Below, piece after piece: positions 43,959 through 52,821 of a stretch of 52,836 nt of DNA. Below the pieces are notes generated by a model. The model worked only from the letters and a program-made list of their open reading frames with translations, did not search any database and was not told where the DNA came from. The position numbers and the translations under genes were made by a program. The DNA is taken from the NCBI GenBank assembly GCA_016926625.1, contig JAFGOE010000063.1, positions 1 through 52,836 of the forward strand, given 5' to 3'. Every line of letters begins with the position of its first letter. Positions within the stretch are counted from its first letter, which is position 1. Source of the stretch: Candidatus Zhuqueibacterota bacterium (GTDB lineage Bacteria; Zhuqueibacterota; Zhuqueibacteria; Thermofontimicrobiales; Thiofontviventaceae).

Positions 43959-46481
43959 ATGAAACGTTTTATCTTATTACTCATCCTCTTATCAATGCTG
44001 AGCTCTGCCGTCTATTCTCAAGTCGAGGGCTTGTCAGGCTGGAATATTGTACTCGATCCCGGACATAGCAAGAAAGAAAATATGGGAATTTACGGGCATT
44101 CGGAAGCGGAGCGAAATGTGCGCGTGGCACTGAGACTGCGGGAGTTTTTACTGGAAACGACTGACATCGATACGGTCTATCTGACGCGCGAGGACGATTA
44201 CCAGCAAGTCTCTTTATCCCAGCGTACCGATTACGCCAACCAGCTCGGCGCCGCCTGGTACCACTCCATCCACAGCGATGCCGGATCCCCAAATTACAAC
44301 AGCACGCTTATGCTCTGGGGACAGTATTACAACAAACAGGAGAAAATCCCCAATGGCGGCAAGGCATTGTCCGATATCATGGTCGACCTATTAACCGCTG
44401 GCATGAGGACAAATACCCGTGGATCGATAGGGGATTGCAGTTTCTACGGTGGTGATTTCTGCGCGACAACGGGCGGACCCTACCTGCATGTCAACAGAAC
44501 CACAACCATGCCTTCCGAATTGAGCGAGGCCGGATTCCATACCAATCCGAAACAAAATCAATTGTTCATGAGCTACGACTGGAAGAAACTCGAGGCCATG
44601 ACGTTCTACTGGTCCATTCTTGAATTATTCGAGCTCGAACGCCCTACCGTCGGCATATGCACCGGTATCATCTCCGATATCGAAACCTCCGTCCCCATCA
44701 ACGGAGCGCTTATCTCTATCAATGGAATCACGGATACTACCGATACCTATGAGACGGTTTTTCATCAATATACGGGTGTTCCTGACCTGTTGCACAACGG
44801 CTTCTATTACATCGAAGATCTCCCCAATGAAACGCTCGACCTGATGGTCACTGCGGACGGCTTTTATGGAGATACGGTGACAGTCAACATTAACGATTCT
44901 TTCTTTACCTTCAGAGATGTCAGATTGATAAACTCCATCCCTCCTTATATCGTTGCGACGACACCAGAGCCCGGAACCGAAAGCTTCGCCGCCTGGAATA
45001 AAGTCGCCATCGATTTCAGCAGGAAGATGAATTACGAATCCGTCGAAACAACACTGCAGGTTGTGCCGGTATTGGATGGTGCCCAGTACGTCTGGGAGAA
45101 CAGCGGCACGCGGCTTATCATCGACGTCGACACACTGGCGTTCGAAACCGATTATACGGTTACGATCTCGGGACAGGCCACAGATCGCTACGACCATCAC
45201 TTCGACGGAAACGGCGACGGCATCGGCGGCGACGATTATACATTCAGCTTCAGAACAGGTCCGCGAGATATGACCGCCCCGCGCATCGTATCTGTTTACC
45301 CGCGCAATAACCAATATAATGTCGAGACCCATCCGATTATTCGCCTGACCTTCAGCGAACGGATCGATCCGAACTCGATTAATGAAAATATCATTAAAAT
45401 TCAACGTTCGAGCGATTACAGCTATATCACCGGGGCCATGCAACATTATTCCAACAACGAAAGAAGCGCCATCTGTTTCTTCCCCGATGATGAGCTGTTC
45501 AGCGGCGAATCGTACAAAATTAAAGTATACCCCGGTATCTCTGATCCGTTCGGCAACATACTCAGTGCCACTAATTTCTATACATTCCGCACGAGCAATA
45601 CCTTATGGGACTTTACGATGATCGACAATTTCGAGAGTTCTGTCTCCGACAACTGGTGGAATCCCCAGCAAAGCGGAACCACAACCGGAATTGTTACCGA
45701 ACAAACGAGTCGCACGCCTGACAACGAAATGGTTAACCTGCTCACCGATAGTCAAACATCATTAAGAATAAACTACGAGTGGGACGAAAACGCCACATCG
45801 TGGATGATTCGCGTCTATTTAAACGAAAGCGCACCGAAAAATGTGCATTTTAATGATGATTATTTGTTGCAAGTGTATGTGTTCGGCGACGGCAGTGGCA
45901 ACCAATTCAGGTTTGCACTGGATGATAATGTACCGGATTACGCGGCCGAAAATCATGAAGTCAGCCAGTGGTACACTATCGACTGGCTCGGTTGGAAACT
46001 GGTCACATGGGACTTAAAAAATGAAGCACCGGGTTCGTGGATAGGTGATGGCGTTCTCGACAACACATTGAGATTCGACAGCATCCAGTTGACCCATGTT
46101 GCGGAGGCTGCGAGGTCAGGTGCAATCTATTTCGATGACCTGCGAATCGTATCAGAACGCACGACCGATGTGCCATCGACAGAGGATGAACCTGTTATCA
46201 GGAGTTTTCAGTTGTTTCAAAACTATCCCAATCCGTTTAATCCGGAGACCACGATCAGATACAGTCTCTCGGGATTAGACGAGCGAGTAAAACTCACGAT
46301 CTACGATATGCTGGGCAAAGAAGTACGTACTTTAGTAAATGAAGACCAGCGCAGCGGTGATTATAAGGTTCTATGGAACGCCCGCGATAATAGCAATGCA
46401 GATGTCGCCAGCGGAATTTATATTTATGAATTATCAGTTGGGAATATGGTGCAATCAAAGCGATTGGTATTAATAAGATAA
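43959..46481 (+). CDS. Secreted N-acetylmuramoyl-L-alanine amidase with Ig-like domains and T9SS sorting domain
   Basis: An 840-residue multidomain protein. After the signal peptide, residues 26-225 are an Amidase_3 domain that cuts the MurNAc-L-Ala bond: zinc ligands His36 (DPGH), Glu51 (SEAERN) and His105 (HSIHSD), catalytic Glu190 (SEAGFHTNP). Then come a carboxypeptidase-regulatory-like sandwich (GIISDIETSVPINGALISI), two Big_5 Ig-like domains (PPYIVATTPEPGTESF and PRIVSVYPRNNQYNVETHP), and a glycan-binding-type sandwich (about 555-735). The last 91 residues (750-840) are a C-terminal sorting domain with NYPNPFNPETTIRYSL, as on type IX secretion cargo. It is therefore probably surface-exposed or released, perhaps to attack other cells' walls or remodel its own. 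Confidence 0.92.
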   Translation: MKRFILLLILLSMLSSAVYSQVEGLSGWNIVLDPGHSKKENMGIYGHSEAERNVRVALRLREFLLETTDIDTVYLTREDDYQQVSLSQRTDYANQLGAAWYHSIHSDAGSPNYNSTLMLWGQYYNKQEKIPNGGKALSDIMVDLLTAGMRTNTRGSIGDCSFYGGDFCATTGGPYLHVNRTTTMPSELSEAGFHTNPKQNQLFMSYDWKKLEAMTFYWSILELFELERPTVGICTGIISDIETSVPINGALISINGITDTTDTYETVFHQYTGVPDLLHNGFYYIEDLPNETLDLMVTADGFYGDTVTVNINDSFFTFRDVRLINSIPPYIVATTPEPGTESFAAWNKVAIDFSRKMNYESVETTLQVVPVLDGAQYVWENSGTRLIIDVDTLAFETDYTVTISGQATDRYDHHFDGNGDGIGGDDYTFSFRTGPRDMTAPRIVSVYPRNNQYNVETHPIIRLTFSERIDPNSINENIIKIQRSSDYSYITGAMQHYSNNERSAICFFPDDELFSGESYKIKVYPGISDPFGNILSATNFYTFRTSNTLWDFTMIDNFESSVSDNWWNPQQSGTTTGIVTEQTSRTPDNEMVNLLTDSQTSLRINYEWDENATSWMIRVYLNESAPKNVHFNDDYLLQVYVFGDGSGNQFRFALDDNVPDYAAENHEVSQWYTIDWLGWKLVTWDLKNEAPGSWIGDGVLDNTLRFDSIQLTHVAEAARSGAIYFDDLRIVSERTTDVPSTEDEPVIRSFQLFQNYPNPFNPETTIRYSLSGLDERVKLTIYDMLGKEVRTLVNEDQRSGDYKVLWNARDNSNADVASGIYIYELSVGNMVQSKRLVLIR

Positions 46482-46616
46482 AAATTATTAAATTTAGCCT
46501 GCTTGCACGTCGAATGCAAAAATGGTCATCATAAAAAGGGGTAACAGACGACTGAAGGCTGTCAACTGCAGCTACTTTGTTTATACAAACTTGTCAGCAC
46601 GAAATAGTTCAATATC

Positions 46617-46665
46617 GGTTACTGAGCTTCTTCCAACGGTTTATCAGAGGAAGAGCTCAGTAACC
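46617..46665 (+). promoter_or_regulatory. Long 17 bp hairpin upstream of the sirtuin operon
   Basis: GGTTACTGAGCTTCTTCC (46617-46634) pairs with GGAAGAGCTCAGTAACC (46649-46665) along 17 bp with a single bulged T, around a 14 nt loop. No T-run follows. It lies 77 bp before the cobB ATG and about 135 bp after the amidase stop. It may be a leader structure or a Rho-blocking or stabilising 3' hairpin of the amidase transcript. Confidence 0.6.
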
Positions 46666-46741
46666 AGGGTATCAATTTAAATATAATCTTAAGCTGTAAA
46701 AATGTAATTAAGGTAATTATCCATTAGATTAAACGAGTCAA

Positions 46742-47473
46742 ATGTTGTTTTCCGAACGTTTGTTGACTAACATTAAATTCGCCAATTCATTGGCCGTATT
46801 AACGGGTGCTGGTATATCCGCAGAGAGCCGTGTGCCCACGTTTCGTGGGGAAAACGGACTCTGGAAACGGTACCGCCCTGAAGACCTCGCGACGGCGGAA
46901 GCATTTTTGAGCAATCCTCAGTTAGTGTGGGACTGGTATCGTTACCGACGAAATATAATCAGCCAGGTTACTCCGAATCCAGGTCACTATGCGTTAGTTG
47001 ACCTGGAGACGCATATCAAAGATTTCACTCTGATCACACAGAATGTTGATAACCTGCATCGGATCGCCGGAAGTGAGACCATCGAAGAATTGCATGGGAA
47101 CATAATGCGCAATCGATGCGTTGATTGTAATAGACGTTACAACGATAACGAACTACCACATATGGACGTACCTAAATGTAGCTGTGGTGGTATGATTAGA
47201 CCAGATGTCGTGCTTTTCGGCGATCTTCTGCCGGCTGATGTGCTGGCAAGATCGATTGCAGCTTCCAGACGATGCGACGTTTTCATCTCCATCGGAACGT
47301 CGGCTCTCGTTCACCCTGCGGCTTCATTGCCGATCGAAGCGAAAAACTGTGGCGCATATGTCGTTGAAATTAATTTTGAAAAGACCGTTATCTCCGATCG
47401 TGTTGACGAATCCATTATCGGTCAATCAGGTGAGATATTACCGTTACTCATTAACGAATTAGGTTTTCAATGA
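46742..47473 (+). CDS. cobB: Sir2-family NAD-dependent protein deacylase
   Basis: A 243-residue sirtuin. The NAD loop is LTGAGISAESRVPTFRG (20-36), the catalytic His is H118 in ELHGN, TQNVDNLH (99-106) binds NAD, and C126/C129/C146/C148 hold structural zinc. A Tyr66-x-x-Arg69 pair (WYRYRR) sits where SIRT5 and CobB bind acidic acyl groups, so desuccinylase or demalonylase activity is likely besides deacetylation. Full length for the bacterial class. It leads the operon and its stop overlaps the next start (ATGA). Confidence 0.95.
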   Translation: MLFSERLLTNIKFANSLAVLTGAGISAESRVPTFRGENGLWKRYRPEDLATAEAFLSNPQLVWDWYRYRRNIISQVTPNPGHYALVDLETHIKDFTLITQNVDNLHRIAGSETIEELHGNIMRNRCVDCNRRYNDNELPHMDVPKCSCGGMIRPDVVLFGDLLPADVLARSIAASRRCDVFISIGTSALVHPAASLPIEAKNCGAYVVEINFEKTVISDRVDESIIGQSGEILPLLINELGFQ

Positions 47474-49605
47474 AAAAGAAATTTTTAATTTTCATCTTTC
47501 TGTTAACAATTTTATCGTTAAACTGCGCCTATTATAATACGTTTTTCAATGTCAAAAAATTTTTTAATGATGCTGAAAAAGAGAGACTTAAAACCGATGA
47601 TCAGGTAGTCTCATCTCAGGCGAAACAAAATTATACCAAGGCCATACAAAAAGCATCCCGGTTGTTAGAGTTCTATCCGGAAAGTAAGTATGTCGATGAC
47701 GCTCTTTTTATTCTTGGTAAAAGCTTTTACTACACCGAGGAATACAGAAAAGCGAAACGAAAATTTGAAGAGTTGATCGAAAATTTTCCTGACAGCAAGT
47801 TAGTCATTGACTCTCAACTCTGGATGGGGAAAACGAATATCGAATTACGTGATTACGAAACAGCCGAGAAAAATTTCAGGAAAATACTCAGTAGTAAAAC
47901 AGATAAATCTATTCTGGAAGAGGCTCAATTTTTATTGGGTGGGTTGTATTTCCATAAGGAAGATTACATTGTTGCGCTCAGTGAATACGAAATCGCCGCG
48001 AAAATGACACGCGATAAATCATTGCGTTCGAGGACATATTATCAAATAGGGGAATGCTACTTTAATCTTAAAAATTACTCCGCAGCCGCCGATGCGTTCG
48101 AGAGTGCCCGTCGCTACAGCACCGATGTAAAATCAGAATACAACGCTCTGTACAAAGCCGGTATCACCCATAAGGAAATGAAAGAATATGATACCGCTAT
48201 CTCTGTTTTCATGAATCTGCTGGGTGATATCGCTTTCGAAGATAAGTGGCCGGAATGCAAGCTACAGGTCGCCGAATGCCTGGAGCATAAAGGCGAAATT
48301 AATAATGCGATCTCATGGTACGAATCGATAACCGAAGAACATCCACGCACGGATGAGGCGGCGAGATCATACTATCATCTGGGTGTGATCTACGAACACG
48401 ACAGGTTCGATTACGAGAAAGCGAAAGAATATCTTGAAAAAGCCGCCAAAGAATACAGCCGTTCGGAAATCGTTCCGTTAGCTAACGCAAAGAACAAGAG
48501 TATTCAAAACCTGCTCGCCCTCAAAGAGGATATTAAAAAACAGGAGCAGGCGATCGCCCGAGGTGATTCGGTCGCCGCCGCCATGGATAGTATTGCAGTC
48601 GACATCGATACAGAGAACCTGACAGAAAATTTGGATGAGGATTCACTGAGAAGAGCGCTCCCCGATTCCTCCATGATGACGAACAGAGATTTCGTACAGA
48701 ATCCTGAATCGCGTTTGCCTCGTGGCGAGTCGGAGGACGATGAGGATGATCCGAGAATGCCGGGGAATCCAGCCTCAGATAATCAGGGATCACAAAAATT
48801 ACTCCTGAAATCAGGTAAATTGGGTACTCCCCAGGAGGAACTGATCAAGGATAAACTGATGCTTGCCGAAATCTATGTATTCGATTTCGAACAGCCAGAC
48901 TCAGCCCTGGTCGAATATCGTGATATCATTGAGAAAGACACGACGGTCGAAAATATCACCAAAGCAGCCTTTTCTATTGGCTATATTTTTGAAAAGTTTA
49001 AAGCGGATACGGTAACTGCCGACTCCATTTATCGGGATCTCATCCAAAAATACCCGAAATCGACATACGCTGATCAGGCTCGATTGCGATTAAATATCCC
49101 CACCATATCCGATCAGGCTACCAATGTAGTAAAGGACAAATTTGAAAAAGCAGAACGATATTATCTGACCTATAACAATTATGACGAGGCGATAAAACAA
49201 TTTGCGCAGATCGTTACCGATTATCCGCTTTCAGAATACGCAGCCAAATCGCTTTATTCGATAGGATGGATCTATTCCAACGAGTTAAATGAAAATGATA
49301 AAGCAATCGAGGTCTATGGTCAACTCGCTAAAGAATACCAAGAAAGCGATTATGCTAAACAAGTAAAACCCAAATTGGATATAGTAGAAAAATTTAAATC
49401 CGGCGAACTCTCATTGACAGACTCCACGACGCTCGCTGCGAACAACAAGGCAGAAGAAGAGATGCGCAAACGAGATGAGGGGGACAAAGTAAAAGCCGAG
49501 ATAAAAGACAGGAAGAGACAGGATAGGGAATTACTTAAAACCGAGATGAATAAATTTAATCCCCGATTGCAGAATCCAAAACGGATAATCAAGGGAGTTC
49601 AATGA
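47470..49605 (+). CDS. Large TPR outer membrane lipoprotein (BamD/YbgF-like)
   Basis: A 711-residue protein with a lipid-attachment Cys19 (LSLNCAYYNTFFNVKKFF; -1 is Asn). Many TPR repeats follow: ASRLLEFYPESKYVDDALFILGKSFYYTEEYRKAKRKFEEL at the start, then KNYSAAADAFESA, YEKAKEYLEKAAKEY and, after a disordered Asp/Glu/Pro-rich linker (about 355-440), AEIYVFDFEQPDSALVEYRDI and YDEAIKQFAQIVTDYPLSEYA. The C-terminus is strongly charged (KAEIKDRKRQDREL). The CAYYNTFFNxKKFF opening is common to a lipoprotein family in FCB-group bacteria. TPR proteins of this type often serve barrel-assembly or gliding complexes. Overlaps cobB and pyrK by 4 bp each. Confidence 0.88.
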   Translation: MKKKFLIFIFLLTILSLNCAYYNTFFNVKKFFNDAEKERLKTDDQVVSSQAKQNYTKAIQKASRLLEFYPESKYVDDALFILGKSFYYTEEYRKAKRKFEELIENFPDSKLVIDSQLWMGKTNIELRDYETAEKNFRKILSSKTDKSILEEAQFLLGGLYFHKEDYIVALSEYEIAAKMTRDKSLRSRTYYQIGECYFNLKNYSAAADAFESARRYSTDVKSEYNALYKAGITHKEMKEYDTAISVFMNLLGDIAFEDKWPECKLQVAECLEHKGEINNAISWYESITEEHPRTDEAARSYYHLGVIYEHDRFDYEKAKEYLEKAAKEYSRSEIVPLANAKNKSIQNLLALKEDIKKQEQAIARGDSVAAAMDSIAVDIDTENLTENLDEDSLRRALPDSSMMTNRDFVQNPESRLPRGESEDDEDDPRMPGNPASDNQGSQKLLLKSGKLGTPQEELIKDKLMLAEIYVFDFEQPDSALVEYRDIIEKDTTVENITKAAFSIGYIFEKFKADTVTADSIYRDLIQKYPKSTYADQARLRLNIPTISDQATNVVKDKFEKAERYYLTYNNYDEAIKQFAQIVTDYPLSEYAAKSLYSIGWIYSNELNENDKAIEVYGQLAKEYQESDYAKQVKPKLDIVEKFKSGELSLTDSTTLAANNKAEEEMRKRDEGDKVKAEIKDRKRQDRELLKTEMNKFNPRLQNPKRIIKGVQ

Positions 49606-50429
49606 CTCCTGACCAGACAAGAAACAGAGTATCTTATTCTCACTCCAGTGAGATCATTTCTTCACATCGATTAAGCCCGGATATTCACCGCATTCGTTTC
49701 GACAATCCCATTCTGGCCAATAACACCCTTCCCGGACAATTCATTAATATTAAAGTATCAACCACCAACACACCGCTATGGAGACGTCCGTTTAGTCTTC
49801 ACAATGTATCAAAAGAAGAGGGCTGGGTCGAAATACTGTTCCGAGTCGTTGGGATCGGGACGAAGATGCTCTCACAATACAGGCAGGGACAATGTTTGGA
49901 CATTCTGGGGCCGTTGGGCAATCATTTTATCATCAGTCATATTTACATGCATTCCGGCATCATGGTCGCGGGAGGTTTGGGGATCGCACCGTTTTTGTTT
50001 TTAAGCAAATTACTGTTAAAAGATAAAATTAAACCCATTCTATTTTACGGTGTTAAAACAGCATCTGAATTTTGCTGTCTGGATGAATTCGCCGACTTAG
50101 GTGTGTCCACGTTCTTAAGCACCGAGGATGGCTCGCTGGGATATAAAGGATTTATAACCGATCTCGTTCGTGATCAAATCGATCAAGTCGCCGACAAACA
50201 ACATACCACCATGTATGCGTGCGGACCCAATCGGATGATGAATACGCTCGGGAAGATAGCACTTGCTCATCATATCAAGTGCCAGGTATCATTAGAAACA
50301 TTGATGGCATGCGGAGTGGGTGCATGTCTGGGGTGCGGTGTTAAAGCCAATAGCGAAAAATTATCCTATCGTTATGTTTGCAAAGAAGGACCCGTATTCA
50401 CTATCAGTGAGATTGACTTAAGTGATTGA
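49602..50429 (+). CDS. pyrK: Dihydroorotate dehydrogenase B electron transfer subunit
   Basis: A 275-residue ferredoxin-reductase-type subunit that passes electrons from the class 1B dihydroorotate dehydrogenase to NAD. It has the FAD motif RRPFSLHN (61-68), nucleotide loop GGLGIAP (124-130) and the [2Fe-2S] ligands Cys237, Cys242, Cys245 and Cys260 in CGVGACLGC and YVCKEGPVF. Start overlaps the TPR lipoprotein stop by 4 bp; the pyrD start lies inside its last codons. The pair makes a heterotetrameric PyrDK enzyme of pyrimidine synthesis. Confidence 0.95.
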   Translation: MTPDQTRNRVSYSHSSEIISSHRLSPDIHRIRFDNPILANNTLPGQFINIKVSTTNTPLWRRPFSLHNVSKEEGWVEILFRVVGIGTKMLSQYRQGQCLDILGPLGNHFIISHIYMHSGIMVAGGLGIAPFLFLSKLLLKDKIKPILFYGVKTASEFCCLDEFADLGVSTFLSTEDGSLGYKGFITDLVRDQIDQVADKQHTTMYACGPNRMMNTLGKIALAHHIKCQVSLETLMACGVGACLGCGVKANSEKLSYRYVCKEGPVFTISEIDLSD

Positions 50430-51336
50430 TTTGTCAGTAAACATCGGAAATCTGAAGCTTAAAAATCCAATTTTAACCGCCTCCGGCACATTCGGTTACG
50501 GTGAGGAATTCTCACCCTATGTCGATCTGAATTTGTTAGGGGGAATCGTCACAAAAACCCTGACGCTAAATCCACGCGTCGGGAATCCGTTCCCGCGAAT
50601 CGTCGAAACGTCTTCGGGTATGTTAAATTCTATCGGTTTAGCCAATGTCGGCGTAGGTAAATTCATATCCGACAAATTACCCTTCCTGGCCCGACTCGAT
50701 ACCAAAATCATCGTCAACATCGCTGGATTCACCGTGGATGAATACGTCGAGGTCGTCACCCGGCTTGAGGACGCAGAGGGCATACATGCCTATGAGATCA
50801 ATGTATCGTGTCCTAATGTCAAAGAAGGTGGTCTTGAATTTGGGAGTGATCCGACGATTACGGCAGAAATTACTGAAAAAATAAAAAAGATAACCGACCG
50901 TATCGTTATCGTCAAACTAACACCCAATATAACTAAAATCGAACCGATCGCCCTCGCCGCTGAAAAAGCTGGTGCCGACGCGATCTCTCTGATCAACACA
51001 TACGTCGGTATGGCAGTGGATCCATACTCCCGCAAACCTAAACTCGCTCGCATTAAGGGTGGTTTGTCGGGACCCGCGATTAAGCCACTTGCCCTTGCTA
51101 AGTTATTCGATGCCGCGAAAGTCGTCACCATCCCTCTCATCGGCATCGGAGGGATAATGAATGCGTGTGATGTGGCAGAATTCATGATCACCGGTGCAAC
51201 CGCAGTGGAAATTGGCACTGCCAACTTCGTCGATCCATCCGTATGTCAAACGATTATAAACGATTTAACTAACTATTGTATCGAGATGAAAATTGATCGA
51301 ATTCAGGACATTATTAACCAATTAGAAATCGAATGA
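50422..51336 (+). CDS. pyrD: Dihydroorotate dehydrogenase, class 1B, GTG start
   Basis: A 304-residue FMN enzyme oxidising dihydroorotate to orotate in the cytosol. Marks are ASGTFGYGEEF (20-30), TKTLTLNPRVGNPFPR (45-59), INVSCPNVKEGG (126-137) with catalytic base Cys130 (class 1; class 2 has Ser), IVKLTPN and IGIGGI near the FMN phosphate site. Cysteine base plus the adjacent PyrK assign class 1B, using NAD. Translation starts at a GTG that overlaps the pyrK end by 8 bp, implying coupling. Confidence 0.96.
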   Translation: MIDLSVNIGNLKLKNPILTASGTFGYGEEFSPYVDLNLLGGIVTKTLTLNPRVGNPFPRIVETSSGMLNSIGLANVGVGKFISDKLPFLARLDTKIIVNIAGFTVDEYVEVVTRLEDAEGIHAYEINVSCPNVKEGGLEFGSDPTITAEITEKIKKITDRIVIVKLTPNITKIEPIALAAEKAGADAISLINTYVGMAVDPYSRKPKLARIKGGLSGPAIKPLALAKLFDAAKVVTIPLIGIGGIMNACDVAEFMITGATAVEIGTANFVDPSVCQTIINDLTNYCIEMKIDRIQDIINQLEIE

Positions 51337-51345
51337 GGTTCTAAC

Positions 51346-52173
51346 TTGAAACTATCAAGCCTTGCCCAGCGAGTCCTGGTTGCTTTATGGGGTATCCCTC
51401 TCATCTTCTCAGCCGTTTACTTTGGCGGACTCTATTTTCTTGTGGTCGTGCTCATCATTAACAGCCTGGCTCAATTTGAATTCTACAAATTAGCCGAAAA
51501 GAAGAATGCATCTCCGCTTAAGACAGTGGGGATCGGTCTGGCGATAATTTTATCGATGATATTTTACCAACATGGCGTCGAGGTCATGTGGATCGCTCTC
51601 ATCCCGGGGCTGCTTTTTGTTCTGCTTATCGAATTGTTTCGAAAACATCCGAACGCCATCCTGAACGTGGCAACCACTATGGCCGGCGTCTTCTATCCGC
51701 CGTTGCTGTTTAACTTTTTCATCCTCATACGCCAGTTGCCCGCTAAATATAATCTGCCCGATTACCATGGCGCCATCTGGGTATTCATCGTATTTGGCAC
51801 CATCTGGATGTGCGATACCGCCGCCTACTTCATCGGGAAAAAATTTGGGAGGCATAAACTCTACCCATCGGTGAGCCCTAATAAAACGGTTGAGGGTGCC
51901 GTCGCTGGCTTCATCTTCGCGATCATCGCCGTATTGATTATCCGGCTATTCTATCATTCCACCTTCTCACTCCTTAATTTCATTACCATCGGCGTCATGA
52001 TCGGTATCTGCTCACAACTTGGTGATCTGATCGAGTCCTTGTTCAAACGCGATGCGGCCATTAAGGACAGCTCACATATATTACCGGGACATGGTGGATT
52101 TTTAGATCGATTCGATTCTCCGTCTTTCGTTGCACCGATTTTCTTTTTTTATTTAAATTTTTTCGTTTTTTAG
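51346..52173 (+). CDS. cdsA: Phosphatidate cytidylyltransferase, TTG start
   Basis: A 275-residue integral membrane enzyme that makes CDP-diacylglycerol from phosphatidic acid and CTP. About eight transmembrane helices are seen, with the family signature SPNKTVEGAVAGF in the middle and QLGDLIESLFKRDAAIKDSSHILPGHGGFLDRFDS near the C-terminus, including the metal-binding DRFDS. The start is TTG, 9 bp after the pyrD stop with GAGG upstream. It closes the cobB-pyrK-pyrD operon; in other bacteria cdsA usually sits near dxr, frr or uppS, so this neighbourhood is atypical. Confidence 0.95.
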   Translation: MKLSSLAQRVLVALWGIPLIFSAVYFGGLYFLVVVLIINSLAQFEFYKLAEKKNASPLKTVGIGLAIILSMIFYQHGVEVMWIALIPGLLFVLLIELFRKHPNAILNVATTMAGVFYPPLLFNFFILIRQLPAKYNLPDYHGAIWVFIVFGTIWMCDTAAYFIGKKFGRHKLYPSVSPNKTVEGAVAGFIFAIIAVLIIRLFYHSTFSLLNFITIGVMIGICSQLGDLIESLFKRDAAIKDSSHILPGHGGFLDRFDSPSFVAPIFFFYLNFFVF

Positions 52174-52194
52174 ATAATTATTTAATATTTTACC

Positions 52195-52223
52195 TTGACA
52201 TTTGATCTTTTTATCTGTAAATT
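52195..52223 (+). promoter_or_regulatory. Promoter of the final coiled-coil gene
   Basis: TTGACA (52195-52200), 17 bp, TAAATT (52218-52223). It gives a leader of about 155 nt before the ATG at 52386. Confidence 0.55.
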
Positions 52224-52385
52224 ATTCTGCAGTTTAGGGTAATGATTATTTGATTCGCTACTGAAAAGTTAATCTTCCGAATTGTTCATTGAATTAATCA
52301 GGTATGAAACATGAAACATGCATGTTGAGTATAATAAAATAAATAATCATACATTGATGCGTTGGTAATTAAGAGGAGGTTATAT

Positions 52386-52766
52386 ATGCCTGTTTGGGAC
52401 GATTTAACTAAAATGTTTAAAAAAGGTGTTTCCGTTGTCGCAAAAAAAACAGATGAATACACCAGGATCGGTAAAATAAAAGTCGACATCATCGGAATAA
52501 AGCGAGACATAGAGAGACAAAATTTGGAACTGGGTAAAAAAGTCTATCAGCTTCTTGTGGAAGAAAACGACAACAAGATCGCATCCAATACCGATATCAA
52601 AGATATAATCGAAAAGGCAACTGAATTCAATAATAAGTTGAAAGAAAAATATGATGAACTGGAGGCGGTAAAAGAAGAATTCGCTGAGAAAACCGGTGAA
52701 GCTTATCTAGACGAAGAACCCGTAGACGAAGATAGTGACGCAAAGAAGACTGAAACTGACAATTAA
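52386..52766 (+). CDS. Small coiled-coil protein of unknown function
   Basis: A 126-residue protein. The start at 52386 (MPVWDDLTKMFKKGV) follows AGGAGG by 6 nt; a longer frame from 52362 would engulf that site. Residues 10-95 are a predicted coiled coil with heptads (IKVDIIGIKRDIERQNLELGKKVYQLL and ATEFNNKLKEKYDELEAVKEEF); the tail is acidic (DEEPVDEDSD). The MPVWDDLTKxFK opening followed by KKxxEYTRIGKIKVDI resembles a widespread small-protein group in FCB-type genomes, with no known function. Single gene with its own promoter and terminator. Confidence 0.8.
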   Translation: MPVWDDLTKMFKKGVSVVAKKTDEYTRIGKIKVDIIGIKRDIERQNLELGKKVYQLLVEENDNKIASNTDIKDIIEKATEFNNKLKEKYDELEAVKEEFAEKTGEAYLDEEPVDEDSDAKKTETDN

Positions 52767-52794
52767 TCGATTGTATTAGAAAAACGCCTGTTTA

Positions 52795-52821
52795 CCCCAC
52801 CCTTCACAGGTGGGGTTTTTT
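52795..52821 (+). terminator. Rho-independent terminator at window end
   Basis: CCCCACC (52795-52801) and GGTGGGG (52809-52815) form a perfect 7 bp GC stem with a 7 nt loop, followed by six T (52816-52821). It lies 29 bp after the stop of the coiled-coil gene. Confidence 0.92.

Noticed and set aside
44625..45446. 273-codon minus-strand frame opposite the secreted amidase
   Set aside because: Mirror of the conserved Ig-like domains; no ribosome site and no family resemblance.
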